From Rhabdobacter roseus (lineage in GTDB: Bacteria; Bacteroidota; Bacteroidia; Cytophagales; Spirosomataceae), in NCBI RefSeq assembly GCF_014202275.1, contig NZ_JACHGF010000003.1, positions 186,001 through 250,000 of the forward strand: a stretch of DNA of 64,000 nucleotides, in the 5' to 3' direction. Below are positions 28,551 through 37,978 of this stretch, in pieces. The notes beneath the pieces were generated by a model. That model searched no databases and was not told the origin of the DNA. It saw only the letters and a list, made by a program, of their open reading frames with translations. Both the position numbers and the translations under genes were made by a program. Every line of letters begins with the position of its first letter. Position 1 is the stretch's first letter.

Positions 28551-28606
28551 GCTAAAAGGTAGTTAAAACGTACGGCTTTCTCTTTCGTTAAAAACGACTT
28601 CTTGGC

Positions 28607-30937
28607 TTACTTACGCCCTCGGGCAGTCATTCGGCTTATTTCCAGAATCTCCTGATCCATGGTCTCCAGCGCTAGTTCCAGCTTACCCTCAATGAGGTCT
28701 TTGCCCCGGTAAGTACCCCACTCCCGCGATTTGAAGTGGCTTCGTACCCGATACCTGCCTTCGGGCTCTACCCACGGTACGTTGATCTTTCGACGGGTCT
28801 CTCCTCCGCTTCCCCGCACCACCACCACTACGCCGCTTCCCTGCTCGTTGAGCTTCCCCCACCAGTGCCAGTCCGTGTCGGTCGGCTCAGGTACCCCACT
28901 GAACTGGAAGTACCCGTAGATGCCGTATTGCTGCTGCAGCTTACCCAGCAGACTAAAAGTCTCGCGGTAAACCTGTTCGTTCTCCGGCGTCAGCGAGGCC
29001 ACATCCCCCGCAAATACACTGGGAGCCCCTAGCAACCAGCTGCAAACCTGACGCCGCTGAACCTGCGGTGTGAGGCTTCCGCGTACATTGACCGTCGCGG
29101 CTCCGTAGTACTCAATGGCCGCCAGTGGCAACCCCCGGTGGGCATACAAGCGCTGGCGGGCGTTCCAGCAGCCTTCCAGCAGCTTGTTTTGTAGGCTATC
29201 GGGTCGGTAAGGCCAGTTGGGAGTATACCGCCGCTTCCAGTGCCCTACGCCCGAATAGTCGTTGGGAGGAATATGATAAAAATCGCCGTGCTTGAGCGCG
29301 GCCAGATCGCAGGGCACGCCCGGCGTACCCCAGTAGATCTCGTGCGTCAGCTCTAGCTTTACCCCCGGTGCCGAAGCATGTACCTGATCCTGCGCTTCTA
29401 GTAAGCCCCGCAGTCCCCGCAGCAGCGATTCTTTCTGCGAGCGGCTCTCATGGCCGCGCGCAATGTCCCCAAAACGGATGTTGGTCAGGTCCTGCTTAAA
29501 ATAGTTTACCCCGTAGCGATCGTGCAGGTACAGCATATCCTGCGCGTAGTGGTAGCGCCAACGGCTCGTGAAGCTCATCGCCAGTCCGTTCTCGCGCTTG
29601 ACTTGCGGGAGAATGTAGCCCCGTGGGAAAAGCATAAAATCCTTCGCCAGGTTCGGATCTTTGTAGGTCGAAACCCACAAGCCCAGTGTCATGCCCTGCG
29701 AGACGATCTGCTGACACATCCCCGCAAAATCAGAAAACTTTCCCGGATCGGCCTGCGTGGTGGTGGCCGCCCAGTGGGTGGCGGTATCGCTCTGGCTCCA
29801 GCCCGCATCCACCAGTAAGCCCTTGAAGCCCGAACGCGGCAGCGCCTGGGCCATTTCCCGCAGCGCCGCTTCCGAAATCAAAGGCCCGAAATTCGACCAG
29901 CTGCACCAGAGCGGTACGTGGTCCTCTACCTGGGGCCGACGCACGCCTACTACCCCGTGCAGGTACTGCTGAAAGGCTTTTTCTACCGTGCGGTCCAGCG
30001 GCGTGGAAGGCCGGGAAACCGTGGGTATAACCGGCCCCTGGTATCCGTAGAGAAAAACAGGCTCGGAGGTGAAGCTTTCGGTGGGGCCCAGGACCCACTC
30101 GAAGAACTCTTCGGTATACCCCTGCCCGCCCCGGGCGGTGGTGGTACGCAGGGCCGAGGGGATCTCACTGCCTACAATCACGCCCTGGGTTTGGTCGGCG
30201 CGCTCGTAGCTCCGCAGGCTGCTGACCGCCCCCCGCTCGGAGGGCGTCAGCTCGGTGAGTCGGCTCAGGGAATTTGACAAGGCCAGGTCATCGAGCCGAA
30301 GCTGGTCGATCTTGAGCCAGCGTTGGCTCCCGTTATACACCCGAATCCACTTGCGTAGGGCGGGGTAGCCCTGGCTTACTTCGTAAAAGAGCTCCAGGGT
30401 CACGCCGGAGAGGGGACCTTCCTCCGTCGACTGGGCCCGCACGATGAGTTGGGTCGTTTCCGGGCGTGGCGTATGGATCGTATAGGTAGCCTTGGCAAAG
30501 GCAGGGCTCCACTGCCCAGAGCTGATCTTGGCGAGCGGCAGCCAGTCCGTACCCTGCGCCTGAAAGCCCACCCGGCCCTGGATGTCCAGTACGTCGGTAC
30601 GGTTGCGCTCGGCGGCCTGCTGGGTAATGGCCTGGGCGGTCTGCTCATCAATCCCCTGCGGTTCGGCGTTGGGTTGGGCCGCATAAAAAGAAAGCGAAAA
30701 CTCCTGGGAGCCCGGCTCGCTCCAACGGGTATCCTTCCAGTATACCCCGGCCAGCTCCAGCCCCTGTGGGTGCAACACCAGCACCCGGCGCAGACCGGCC
30801 GACTGGATATAAATCGTATCCTCTCGAACCCGAACGTCTGACTGGCCTAAGGTACTTGCGCAGGTACCTAACAAACAAAGAACAAAAAGCGACGCGAACA
30901 CACTGGACTGGGTATTTCTTCGAGGATTAAAACGCAT
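28607..30937 (-). CDS. GH36-like (clan GH-D) alpha-galactosidase-type glycosidase
   Basis: This 776-aa secreted protein has an N-terminal beta-supersandwich and a (beta/alpha)8 barrel. Barrel phrases are GFKGLLVDAGWSQSD (about 370-384), GMTLGLWVSTYKDP and YGVNYFKQDLTNIRFG, where Asp483 sits at the expected nucleophile position after strand 4. Further along is LTHEIYWGTPGVPCDLAAL. Clan GH-D enzymes remove alpha-galactose or related sugars; some are alpha-N-acetylgalactosaminidases. The leader FNPRRNTQSSVFASLFVLCL is shared with the lyase at 24584. It lies between two sulfatases, suggesting a terminal sugar exposed by desulfation. Confidence 0.75.
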   Translation of the reverse strand: MRFNPRRNTQSSVFASLFVLCLLGTCASTLGQSDVRVREDTIYIQSAGLRRVLVLHPQGLELAGVYWKDTRWSEPGSQEFSLSFYAAQPNAEPQGIDEQTAQAITQQAAERNRTDVLDIQGRVGFQAQGTDWLPLAKISSGQWSPAFAKATYTIHTPRPETTQLIVRAQSTEEGPLSGVTLELFYEVSQGYPALRKWIRVYNGSQRWLKIDQLRLDDLALSNSLSRLTELTPSERGAVSSLRSYERADQTQGVIVGSEIPSALRTTTARGGQGYTEEFFEWVLGPTESFTSEPVFLYGYQGPVIPTVSRPSTPLDRTVEKAFQQYLHGVVGVRRPQVEDHVPLWCSWSNFGPLISEAALREMAQALPRSGFKGLLVDAGWSQSDTATHWAATTTQADPGKFSDFAGMCQQIVSQGMTLGLWVSTYKDPNLAKDFMLFPRGYILPQVKRENGLAMSFTSRWRYHYAQDMLYLHDRYGVNYFKQDLTNIRFGDIARGHESRSQKESLLRGLRGLLEAQDQVHASAPGVKLELTHEIYWGTPGVPCDLAALKHGDFYHIPPNDYSGVGHWKRRYTPNWPYRPDSLQNKLLEGCWNARQRLYAHRGLPLAAIEYYGAATVNVRGSLTPQVQRRQVCSWLLGAPSVFAGDVASLTPENEQVYRETFSLLGKLQQQYGIYGYFQFSGVPEPTDTDWHWWGKLNEQGSGVVVVVRGSGGETRRKINVPWVEPEGRYRVRSHFKSREWGTYRGKDLIEGKLELALETMDQEILEISRMTARGRK

Positions 30938-31170
30938 ACTAAGTATTTATTAACAAGTACCTTACTTCCCTATAAAAGGTGGTCAATCTGGTGTTAATTT
31001 TGAGCATAATAATTCAATTTTATTTTGTAGCTTTTTCAGACAAATCTTGCTCATCTTTTAGCGCATAGCAGGTACTTGGCTTTGACTGATTTTAGGAAAA
31101 CACAACTATATAAATTCAGTATGGTTTCTTAAAACGGCTACTCACTTTATAGCACAAACCTAGTTTACCT

Positions 31171-32655
31171 TTAAAAGTAAAATCCCGCTTTTTGCCCTTT
31201 TTGATACTGTAACTCCACCTTTTTTAAAACCTCGGCATAGTTTGCCGACGCCGCCACGTTCCGTTTCTCACCCGGATCATGCTGGTGGTCGTAAAGTTCT
31301 ACCTGCACTACCTCATAGGGCGCTTTCCGTTGCTGCCAGCGCGTGTACCGGTAGCGGTCCGTCCGCATCGAATAGGCCATCAAATGCTTCGGCCAGTCGT
31401 GCTGGGTAATGGCCGCCGCTTTCGTTTTCAGCGATGGGTTATTCAGCATTTTTGTAAAGCTTTTCCCCTGAACGTGCGTCGGCAGCGGCAGGCCAGCCGC
31501 CTCGCAGAGCGAAGGATACAGATCCACTAATTCTACCAGGGAGTGGCTTTGCTTGCCTTTGGCTTTCATACCCGGCATGCGCATAATCAGCGGCACGCGG
31601 GCGTCTACTTCCATGGTGGAGCGTTTGCTCCAGGCTCCGTAGTCTCCGAGCTTCCAGCCGTGATCGCCCCAAAGTACTACTACGGTATTTTTCTCCAACC
31701 CCAGGCGCTTGAGCTCCTCCAGGACTTTACCCACCTGCGCATCCACGTAGCTCACCGACGCGTAGTAGCCGTGGATCAGCTCCTTGGCCTGCTCCTTGGT
31801 CACTTTGCCCGTGTCGGGCATGTTGTGGTAGGTACGTAGCTCGCCAAATCCCAAGTTAATCATATCCCTGGTTTCACGAGGTACCTCGGCGGGCAAAAAC
31901 GACTCAGGTACCTGAATTTTCGCTGGGTCATATAAATCCCAGTACTTCTGGGGCGCAATGAATGGCAGGTGCGGCCGGTAAAAACCCACCGCCAGAAAGA
32001 ACGGCTGGTCTTTCACCCGGCGCAGCGTTTCGATGGCTTTTTGGGCCGTTGCACCGTCTACAAAAGCCTCGTCGGGTACATCAGCCCTTTCGGTAGGTGG
32101 CCCGTACTTTTTGCTATTCTTTACTTTATTTTTAAAAAGCTCCCCGTTTTGTTTATTGAGTTCAACGTTAGCCGGAAGGGCGTATCCGTTGAAGGGTTTT
32201 GCAGGCGCTTTCCATTCCGGTTCGCTCCAGGAGGGCTCGTCTCTTAAATGAAATACTTTGCTAAAACTGGCCGTAAAGTACCCCTGCTGCTTGAAGTACT
32301 GCGGCAAAGTCACAACGTTAGGTACCTTCTCTCTAAAATGCGTTTCCAGATCAAACACTTTAGTAGAATCCGGGCGAAGCCCCGTAAGTACACTAGCCCG
32401 GCTGGGATTACAAATGGCTAACTGGCAATAGGCTTTATTGAAGGTCAAACCATTGTGGGCCAGTTGATCAATATGCGGTGATTTGATCTGGGTATTGCCA
32501 TAGCACCCAAGCTCCGGACGGAGGTCATCCACGGAAATAAAAAGTACGTTTAATTTTGGCCGTTTTTCTGCTGCTAGCAGGTACTTATAACCGGAGGAAA
32601 TAAGGACAAGTACCCAACAAAAGAAACCAATTATCGCCGTCGTTACTAGCTTCAT
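31171..32655 (-). CDS. S1-family sulfatase (iduronate-2-sulfatase-like)
   Basis: This 494-aa secreted sulfatase has an N-terminal hydrophobic signal at about 5-28. LNVLFISVDDLRPELGCYGN resembles the IDS subgroup. The modified cysteine is Cys82 in AICNPSRASVLTGLRPDSTK. Another subgroup feature is SKVFHLRDEPSW, and VVLWGDHGWKLGDYGAWSKR carries metal-binding DHG. The family removes 2-O-sulfate from uronates and other sugars. It lies 172 bp after SusD of block B, separated by two hairpins that may terminate most SusCD transcription, so it could have its own promoter. Confidence 0.92.
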   Translation of the reverse strand: MKLVTTAIIGFFCWVLVLISSGYKYLLAAEKRPKLNVLFISVDDLRPELGCYGNTQIKSPHIDQLAHNGLTFNKAYCQLAICNPSRASVLTGLRPDSTKVFDLETHFREKVPNVVTLPQYFKQQGYFTASFSKVFHLRDEPSWSEPEWKAPAKPFNGYALPANVELNKQNGELFKNKVKNSKKYGPPTERADVPDEAFVDGATAQKAIETLRRVKDQPFFLAVGFYRPHLPFIAPQKYWDLYDPAKIQVPESFLPAEVPRETRDMINLGFGELRTYHNMPDTGKVTKEQAKELIHGYYASVSYVDAQVGKVLEELKRLGLEKNTVVVLWGDHGWKLGDYGAWSKRSTMEVDARVPLIMRMPGMKAKGKQSHSLVELVDLYPSLCEAAGLPLPTHVQGKSFTKMLNNPSLKTKAAAITQHDWPKHLMAYSMRTDRYRYTRWQQRKAPYEVVQVELYDHQHDPGEKRNVAASANYAEVLKKVELQYQKGQKAGFYF

Positions 32656-32712
32656 ATAAATAAGGAATTAGTCCTGAATTTATGTGAGAATAAACTCCTT
32701 GCTTCAAGCAGC

Positions 32713-32751
32713 ACAAAGTACCTCCCTCTAAAAAAAAGGGAGGTACTTTGT
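32713..32751. terminator. Hairpin made of inverted AAAGTACC/GGTACTTT motif
   Basis: A perfect 15-bp stem (ACAAAGTACCTCCCT and its complement) has a 9-nt A/T-rich loop. It lies downstream of SusD (ends 32828) and upstream of the sulfatase start (32655), both minus strand. The stem contains the motif that recurs through the window, in inverted pair. A terminator or processing site is likely. Confidence 0.7.
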
Positions 32752-32753
32752 AG

Positions 32754-32803
32754 AACAATGATGGCAAGATTTCCTACTTCGCGGAAACCTTGCCATCATT
32801 GTT
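32754..32803. terminator. Second tandem hairpin after SusD
   Basis: An inverted repeat with a perfect 15-bp outer stem (AACAATGATGGCAAG and its complement) has, after one mismatch, an inner 5-bp TTTCC/GGAAA stem and an 8-nt loop. It lies 2 bp from the neighbouring hairpin and 24 bp beyond the SusD stop. Reading the minus strand, it comes first and the T-rich loop of the next hairpin follows. It probably attenuates transcription between SusCD and the sulfatase. Confidence 0.7.
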
Positions 32804-32827
32804 TATTCTGTTTTTAATCGCTTTACT

Positions 32828-34288
32828 TTATAGGTACCCCGGATTCTGCGTGATCCGGGTCGGGTTGGCGTCGATCTCGATCTGTGGGATCGGGAAGAGT
32901 CGGTTGTTTTCGGTGATCTGGATGAGTTTTCCGTCCAACAAAAGATTATTTTTTCGGAAGTACTCGTTCATCACGGGCACCAGTCGGTTGGTCCGTACCA
33001 GGTCGTAAAAGCGCAGCCCCTCAAAGGCAAACTCGACCATCCGCTCGTGCTCAAGGGCCAGCCGCAACTCGGCCTGTGCCATAGCCGCTAGCGGCGGCAG
33101 CCCGGCCCGCGCCCGTACCTGGTTGATGTACGGCAGTGCCTCGGCCGTCTGGCCCGTTTCGTTGAGGCACTCGGCGTACATCAGCAGGATGTCGGCGTAG
33201 CGCAGCACGGGCCAGTCGGTCCCCGACTCGTTCACGGCTGTCATGGCCGGGTCGATGAACTTGCGGATGTAGTTGTATTGAATTTCCCGCCCGTTGAGCG
33301 TGTAGCTCGTCGCCAGGGAAGCCGCCTTGCGGGTATCACCCGCTTCGTAAGCCGCCACGATGTCGTTGGTAGGCTGGTTGGCCCCCGCCCCCCCACCGAG
33401 CTGAATCACGTTGCCCGATCCCTGGGGAATGAAGCTGGTCGTGAAGTTATTACCCTGCCCAATACCGCCCTTGGCGTACTGCACCGAGAAAAGGATTTCG
33501 GCGTTGTTGCCGTTGTTGGCAGCAAAGACATTGGCGTAGTTGGGCAGCAGGCTAAACGTCTTGCTGTCGATGACGGTTTTGAGCACCGGCAGCGCCTCGG
33601 CAAATTTCCGTTGGAACAGCAGCACGCGGCCTAACATGCCATTGGCCGCTCCGCTGGTGGCGCGGCCTTTCTCGGCGTTGGCGTAGGTAGCGGGCAGGTA
33701 GCCCGCTGCCGTTTTTAGATCCTGCTCGATTTGGGCAAATACCTTCGCGGCCGACTCCCGACCGTACTGGTACGAATCCTCCACGCTCGCTACCTCATTG
33801 ATCACCAGCGGCACATCCCCGAAGGTCGTCACCAGGGTGTAGTAGTAGTAGGCGCGCAGAAACAACGCTTCACCCTTGTAGCGGTTTTTTAGCGTAGCAT
33901 CCATTGTGATGGCGTCGATGCGGTCCAGGATGATGTTGGTGCGGGCAATGCCCCGGTAGGCGCTACTCCAGCGGTTGTTGATCTGGTTTGCGGCAGCTGT
34001 GCCGGTCGCAAACAGGTTAAAGTTATCGAAGTCACAGTCTCCACCCAGGCAGTTGGCCCCGTTGGAAAAAGTCACGTCCGTGGTCATATCGCCAAACCGA
34101 TAGTCAGAGTTGGCCAAACCGGCGTTGCGCAAGCCTCCGTAGGCGGCGTTGACGGCCGTCAGGAAATCCTGGGGCGTTAGGTAGTAGTTGTCGGAAGAAG
34201 GGCTGGTAATGGGGCGCAGGTCCAGAAAACTATCGCTACAACCCACCAGGCTGCCCAGCAGTACGATGGATAAAAAGATTTTTTTCAT
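32828..34288 (-). CDS. SusD/RagB-family glycan-binding lipoprotein (block B)
   Basis: This outer-membrane lipoprotein partners the SusC at 34314. The frame is open further upstream, but the start at 34288 gives the lipoprotein signal MKKIFLSIVLLGSLVGCSDS with Cys17, so it is preferred (486 aa). SusD features include YRGIARTNIILDRIDAI, KGEALFLRAYYYYTLVTTFG and the C-terminal LRLALEHERMVEFAFEGLRF with DLVRTNRLVPVMNEYF. The stop is followed by two tandem hairpins. The gap to SusC is 25 bp. Family assignment is firm; ligand unknown. Confidence 0.95.
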   Translation of the reverse strand: MKKIFLSIVLLGSLVGCSDSFLDLRPITSPSSDNYYLTPQDFLTAVNAAYGGLRNAGLANSDYRFGDMTTDVTFSNGANCLGGDCDFDNFNLFATGTAAANQINNRWSSAYRGIARTNIILDRIDAITMDATLKNRYKGEALFLRAYYYYTLVTTFGDVPLVINEVASVEDSYQYGRESAAKVFAQIEQDLKTAAGYLPATYANAEKGRATSGAANGMLGRVLLFQRKFAEALPVLKTVIDSKTFSLLPNYANVFAANNGNNAEILFSVQYAKGGIGQGNNFTTSFIPQGSGNVIQLGGGAGANQPTNDIVAAYEAGDTRKAASLATSYTLNGREIQYNYIRKFIDPAMTAVNESGTDWPVLRYADILLMYAECLNETGQTAEALPYINQVRARAGLPPLAAMAQAELRLALEHERMVEFAFEGLRFYDLVRTNRLVPVMNEYFRKNNLLLDGKLIQITENNRLFPIPQIEIDANPTRITQNPGYL

Positions 34289-34313
34289 ATCGAGTATAGG
34301 GGTATAACCCTGA

Positions 34314-37300
34314 TTAAATTCCGATGTTGATACCAAAAATGATGCTGCGGGCCAGCGGATACACGCCATAGTCGATACCCGGCCGCGTCACGTTCTCCCC
34401 GTGGATGTTCACTTCAGGGTTGTAGCCCAGGTACTTGGTGAAGGTAAACAGGTTTTGGCCCGTGGCGTACAGCCGGACGTTGCTCAGCCGCACTTTCTGA
34501 GCCACCGCCGAGGGTAGGTTATAGCCCAACGTGACGTTACGCACCCGCAGGTAGGTACCATCTTGCAAGTACAGGCTCGGCAAGGCTTCACCCTGATTTA
34601 AAAAGCCCCAGCGAGGGAAGCCATCACCCGGATCCTCTTCGGAACGCCAGCGGTCGTTCAGGCGCGACAGGTTGTTGAATTGAATGCTACCCAACCCACT
34701 AAAGCGCGCCTGATTGAACAGAATCTTGCCGCCTTGTACGCCCTGCAGCTGGATGTCCAGGTCGAAATTCTTGTAGGAGAAGCGGTTGGTCATCCCGTAG
34801 ATGAAGTCAGGCGTAGGATTGCCCAGCGGGACGCGGTCTTCGGGCGTAATGACGCCGTCGCCGTTGGTATCCACAAAGCGTACATCCCCCGCGCGGGCGG
34901 CCGGATTGAGCTTCATGCCCGGATTGGCGTCGGCATCGGCCTGGGTTAGGAAAATGCCGTCGGTCTTATAGCCAAAGAACTGCGCAAAGGGCTTACCTAC
35001 CTCCGTCACCTGTACGGCCGTGGCTTCGTAGGTGGACACGATCGGCTCGTCATTGGCTCCTAACTTAAGCACCACGTTGCGGTTGAGCGAGAAGTTGAAG
35101 TCGGTGGTCCAACGGAAGGCTTTGTTGGCATTGACGGTATGAATCTCCAGCTCAATCCCCTTGTTTTCGATGGTGCCCAGGTTGCCGTAGGTCGTCGTAA
35201 AGCCCGATACGGCCGGAATGGGCAGCGTGTACAGCAGGCCGTCCGTCACCCGGCGGTAGAGGTCCAGCGAGAGGCTCACGCGGTTTTGCAATATGCCTAC
35301 GTCCAGCCCGATGTCGGTTTGGTTGTTGGTTTCCCAGGTCAGGTCCGGGTTGAGAAAATTAGATAAAGCGTAGCCGTTGGCAATGCTGCCTTCCCCCGCG
35401 CCAAAGTTGTAGTTACTGCTCGTCAGCAGGGCCCGCCAGCGGTAGTTACCGATATTGAAGTTACCCGTTACGCCGTAGCTGGCCCGGATCTTCAGGTCGG
35501 AAATGAGGCGGTTCGATTTGAGGAAAGACTCCTCCGAAATCCGCCAGCCCACGGAGGCCGAAGGGAACAGCGCCCACTTGTTGTTGGAAGCAAAGCGGCT
35601 CGAGCCGTCGCGCCGCAGGGCCGCCGAGAGTAGGTACTTATTGCGAAAGGCGTAGTTGACCCGGCCAAAGTAGCTCAGCAATGACCACTCTTCCTGGTTG
35701 TAGTTACCGTTGATGATGGAAGCGCCGCGCACGTTGGTCACCAGGTCGTTGGAGAACTGCCCCGACTGCCCCGTGAGCGTCTGCGACTCGTCGGTATTTT
35801 TCTGTACAGAATAACCCGCCAGCAGCGTCAACGCGTGGTCTTCGTTGAAGGTACGATTGTAGGTGGCGGTGTTTTCCCAGCTATAGTTGATATTCCGGAA
35901 TTCGGTATGGTTCGAGGCAATGTTGGTCAGGTTCGGGTTCGGGTTGCCGGGTGTGAGCACCGGTACCGTTAGGGCGGTGGTAACGCCCACCGTAGAGGGC
36001 CGGTAGTAGTCGGTCCAGTAGTTGCGGTAGTCCAGGCCCAGGCTGCTACGAACCACCAGGCCTTTAACCAGCTCTAGCTCCGCGTAGGTGTTACCCAACA
36101 TCCGGGAGCGCTGCTCCAGATTGATGAAATTGGGATCGTCCATTTTTTGCAAAGGAGTAAAGATCGCCCCGGCGTAGCCATTCTGAATAAAATCCTGCTC
36201 CCCGGCAATTTGCCCGTACAAACCATTTTCGTAGCGAGCCTGTACGGTTGGTGGCATGATCAGGGCCGTCGAGATGATCCCGCCGTCGTCCTGGGCCCAG
36301 TGGCCGTCGGTATTCAGCCGGTTTTCTTTGGCATAAGAAGGTGAAAGGTTAATCCCTATTTTAAATTTGGAGGTCAGATTTGCTTCCAGATTCAGCCGTC
36401 CCGCAAAACGTTTGAAGTCGGTAGACCGCACGATCCCGTCTTGCGAAAAGTAGTTACCCGACACAAAGTACCGTACTTTGTCGGTACCGCCCTGGGCCGA
36501 AAGCTGGTAGTTGGAAATGGGTGCCGCCTGGAAGATTTCATCCTGCCAGTCGGTGTCAGGTACCGTGGAGGGATTATCATACGAAGCCGGGTAGTTGAGC
36601 GAAGTACCGTTGGGCAAAATCCGCTGGCCGTTGGGTACGTTGGGGTCCATGCCGCTATTCACGACCCATTGCGTGTAGCGCACTTCTTTTATAAAATCGA
36701 TGTGCTCATCGCGGTTCATGATATCAACCTTCTTCGAAACTTTCTGCACGCCCGTGTAAAAGTTGAAGTCAATCTTGGCTTGTCCGGCTTTCCCTTTTTT
36801 GGTCGTAATGATCACAACACCATTTCCGCCGCGCGAGCCGTAGATGGCCGCCGAAGCTGCATCTTTGAGTACGTCGATGGATTCGATGTCGTTGGGGTTG
36901 AGGAGGCTGATGTCGTCGCCGCTTTGCAGAGGTACTCCGTCTACCACGTAGAGTGGCGCGTTGCTCGCGCTAATGGAACCCGTGCCCCGAATCCGCACCA
37001 CGGGGTTGGCACCAGGCTTACCAGTACCTTGCGCTATGGATACCCCAGCCATTTGTCCGGCCATGGCGTTGAGCGGGTTGTTGACCACCTGGTTCTGAAT
37101 GTCGCGGGAGGTAATCTGCGTCACGGCGGCCGTCAGCGAGGCTTTACGCTGGGTACCGTAGCCCACTACCACCACTTCTTCCAGGGCCTTGGTATCGGGC
37201 TTGAGCTGGATAGCGATAGAAGTGCGATTGCCCACCGTTACTTCCTGATTGAGGTACCCAATAAAACTGAACACCAACACGGCGTTGGCATCCGGGACCG

Positions 37301-37901
37301 CTATTTCGTAGCGCCCTTCCCCGTCCGTGGTAGTTCCGCGCGAAGTACCTTTTAGCAATATACTCACGCCCGGCAGCGGCTCGTTGCCGTCCTCGGCGGT
37401 AACGGTACCCCGGATGGTCGTTTCTACTATGGGAGCCTGAATGGCCCCGCTCCCGGACCGCTCGTCGCGAAAGGAAGGATGGGACTCAAGCGCGCTGGTT
37501 TCGGGCGTACGGACCGGCGTTGGTTCCGCTTTAGGTACTAAGGCCGGTGCCTGGGCGGGCAAAATGACGTACGAGCCTCCCTTCTGCCGCGAAAACTGCA
37601 GCCCCAGCGGAGGCAATAGCTTGGTGAGGTTACTTTCCAAGCTGTTGGCCCAGGTGACGGTATTGGCTGGCACGGCCAGGTTTCGAACCACGTGGTCGGC
37701 AAAAAGAATATCTACACCGTAGCGGGACTTCAGTTCCCGCAGCATCTCGGCTAGCTGTACTACCGTGGCCCGGTTGGCGGGCGTCGTCGGTTGCTGATGA
37801 AAAGCGAGCGTCTGGGCCGGACAAACCGAAAATTGGGTAGAAAGTATTACCAGCCCTACTAGATACTTAGCTGCTAATAAGTTAAAGTGTTTCATGTACA
37901 C
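34314..37901 (-). CDS. SusC/RagA-family TonB-linked transporter with STN domain (block B)
   Basis: This 1195-aa outer-membrane transporter may start at ATG 37901 or two codons later at 37895 (MKHFNLLAAKYLVG). The signal peptide ends near CPAQ. The STN domain (about 45-115) shows VVQLAEMLRELKSRYGVDIL and SNLTKLLPPLGLQF. A linker rich in Pro/Ala is followed by the carboxypeptidase-like domain (LPGVSILLKGTSRGTTTDGEG), EEVVVVGYGTQRK and the plug (DIESIDVLKDAASAAIYGSRGGN). Like the SusC in block A it has STN plus a nearby FecR and ECF sigma, consistent with substrate-triggered regulation. Confidence 0.95.
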   Translation of the reverse strand: MYMKHFNLLAAKYLVGLVILSTQFSVCPAQTLAFHQQPTTPANRATVVQLAEMLRELKSRYGVDILFADHVVRNLAVPANTVTWANSLESNLTKLLPPLGLQFSRQKGGSYVILPAQAPALVPKAEPTPVRTPETSALESHPSFRDERSGSGAIQAPIVETTIRGTVTAEDGNEPLPGVSILLKGTSRGTTTDGEGRYEIAVPDANAVLVFSFIGYLNQEVTVGNRTSIAIQLKPDTKALEEVVVVGYGTQRKASLTAAVTQITSRDIQNQVVNNPLNAMAGQMAGVSIAQGTGKPGANPVVRIRGTGSISASNAPLYVVDGVPLQSGDDISLLNPNDIESIDVLKDAASAAIYGSRGGNGVVIITTKKGKAGQAKIDFNFYTGVQKVSKKVDIMNRDEHIDFIKEVRYTQWVVNSGMDPNVPNGQRILPNGTSLNYPASYDNPSTVPDTDWQDEIFQAAPISNYQLSAQGGTDKVRYFVSGNYFSQDGIVRSTDFKRFAGRLNLEANLTSKFKIGINLSPSYAKENRLNTDGHWAQDDGGIISTALIMPPTVQARYENGLYGQIAGEQDFIQNGYAGAIFTPLQKMDDPNFINLEQRSRMLGNTYAELELVKGLVVRSSLGLDYRNYWTDYYRPSTVGVTTALTVPVLTPGNPNPNLTNIASNHTEFRNINYSWENTATYNRTFNEDHALTLLAGYSVQKNTDESQTLTGQSGQFSNDLVTNVRGASIINGNYNQEEWSLLSYFGRVNYAFRNKYLLSAALRRDGSSRFASNNKWALFPSASVGWRISEESFLKSNRLISDLKIRASYGVTGNFNIGNYRWRALLTSSNYNFGAGEGSIANGYALSNFLNPDLTWETNNQTDIGLDVGILQNRVSLSLDLYRRVTDGLLYTLPIPAVSGFTTTYGNLGTIENKGIELEIHTVNANKAFRWTTDFNFSLNRNVVLKLGANDEPIVSTYEATAVQVTEVGKPFAQFFGYKTDGIFLTQADADANPGMKLNPAARAGDVRFVDTNGDGVITPEDRVPLGNPTPDFIYGMTNRFSYKNFDLDIQLQGVQGGKILFNQARFSGLGSIQFNNLSRLNDRWRSEEDPGDGFPRWGFLNQGEALPSLYLQDGTYLRVRNVTLGYNLPSAVAQKVRLSNVRLYATGQNLFTFTKYLGYNPEVNIHGENVTRPGIDYGVYPLARSIIFGINIGI

Positions 37902-37978
37902 GTGTGTTAAAGGTTTTCATTAAGGGGTTGTTCAGGAATAGTAGGCGAAGGGTTTTGGAATAGGCTGCATTAAAGAGT

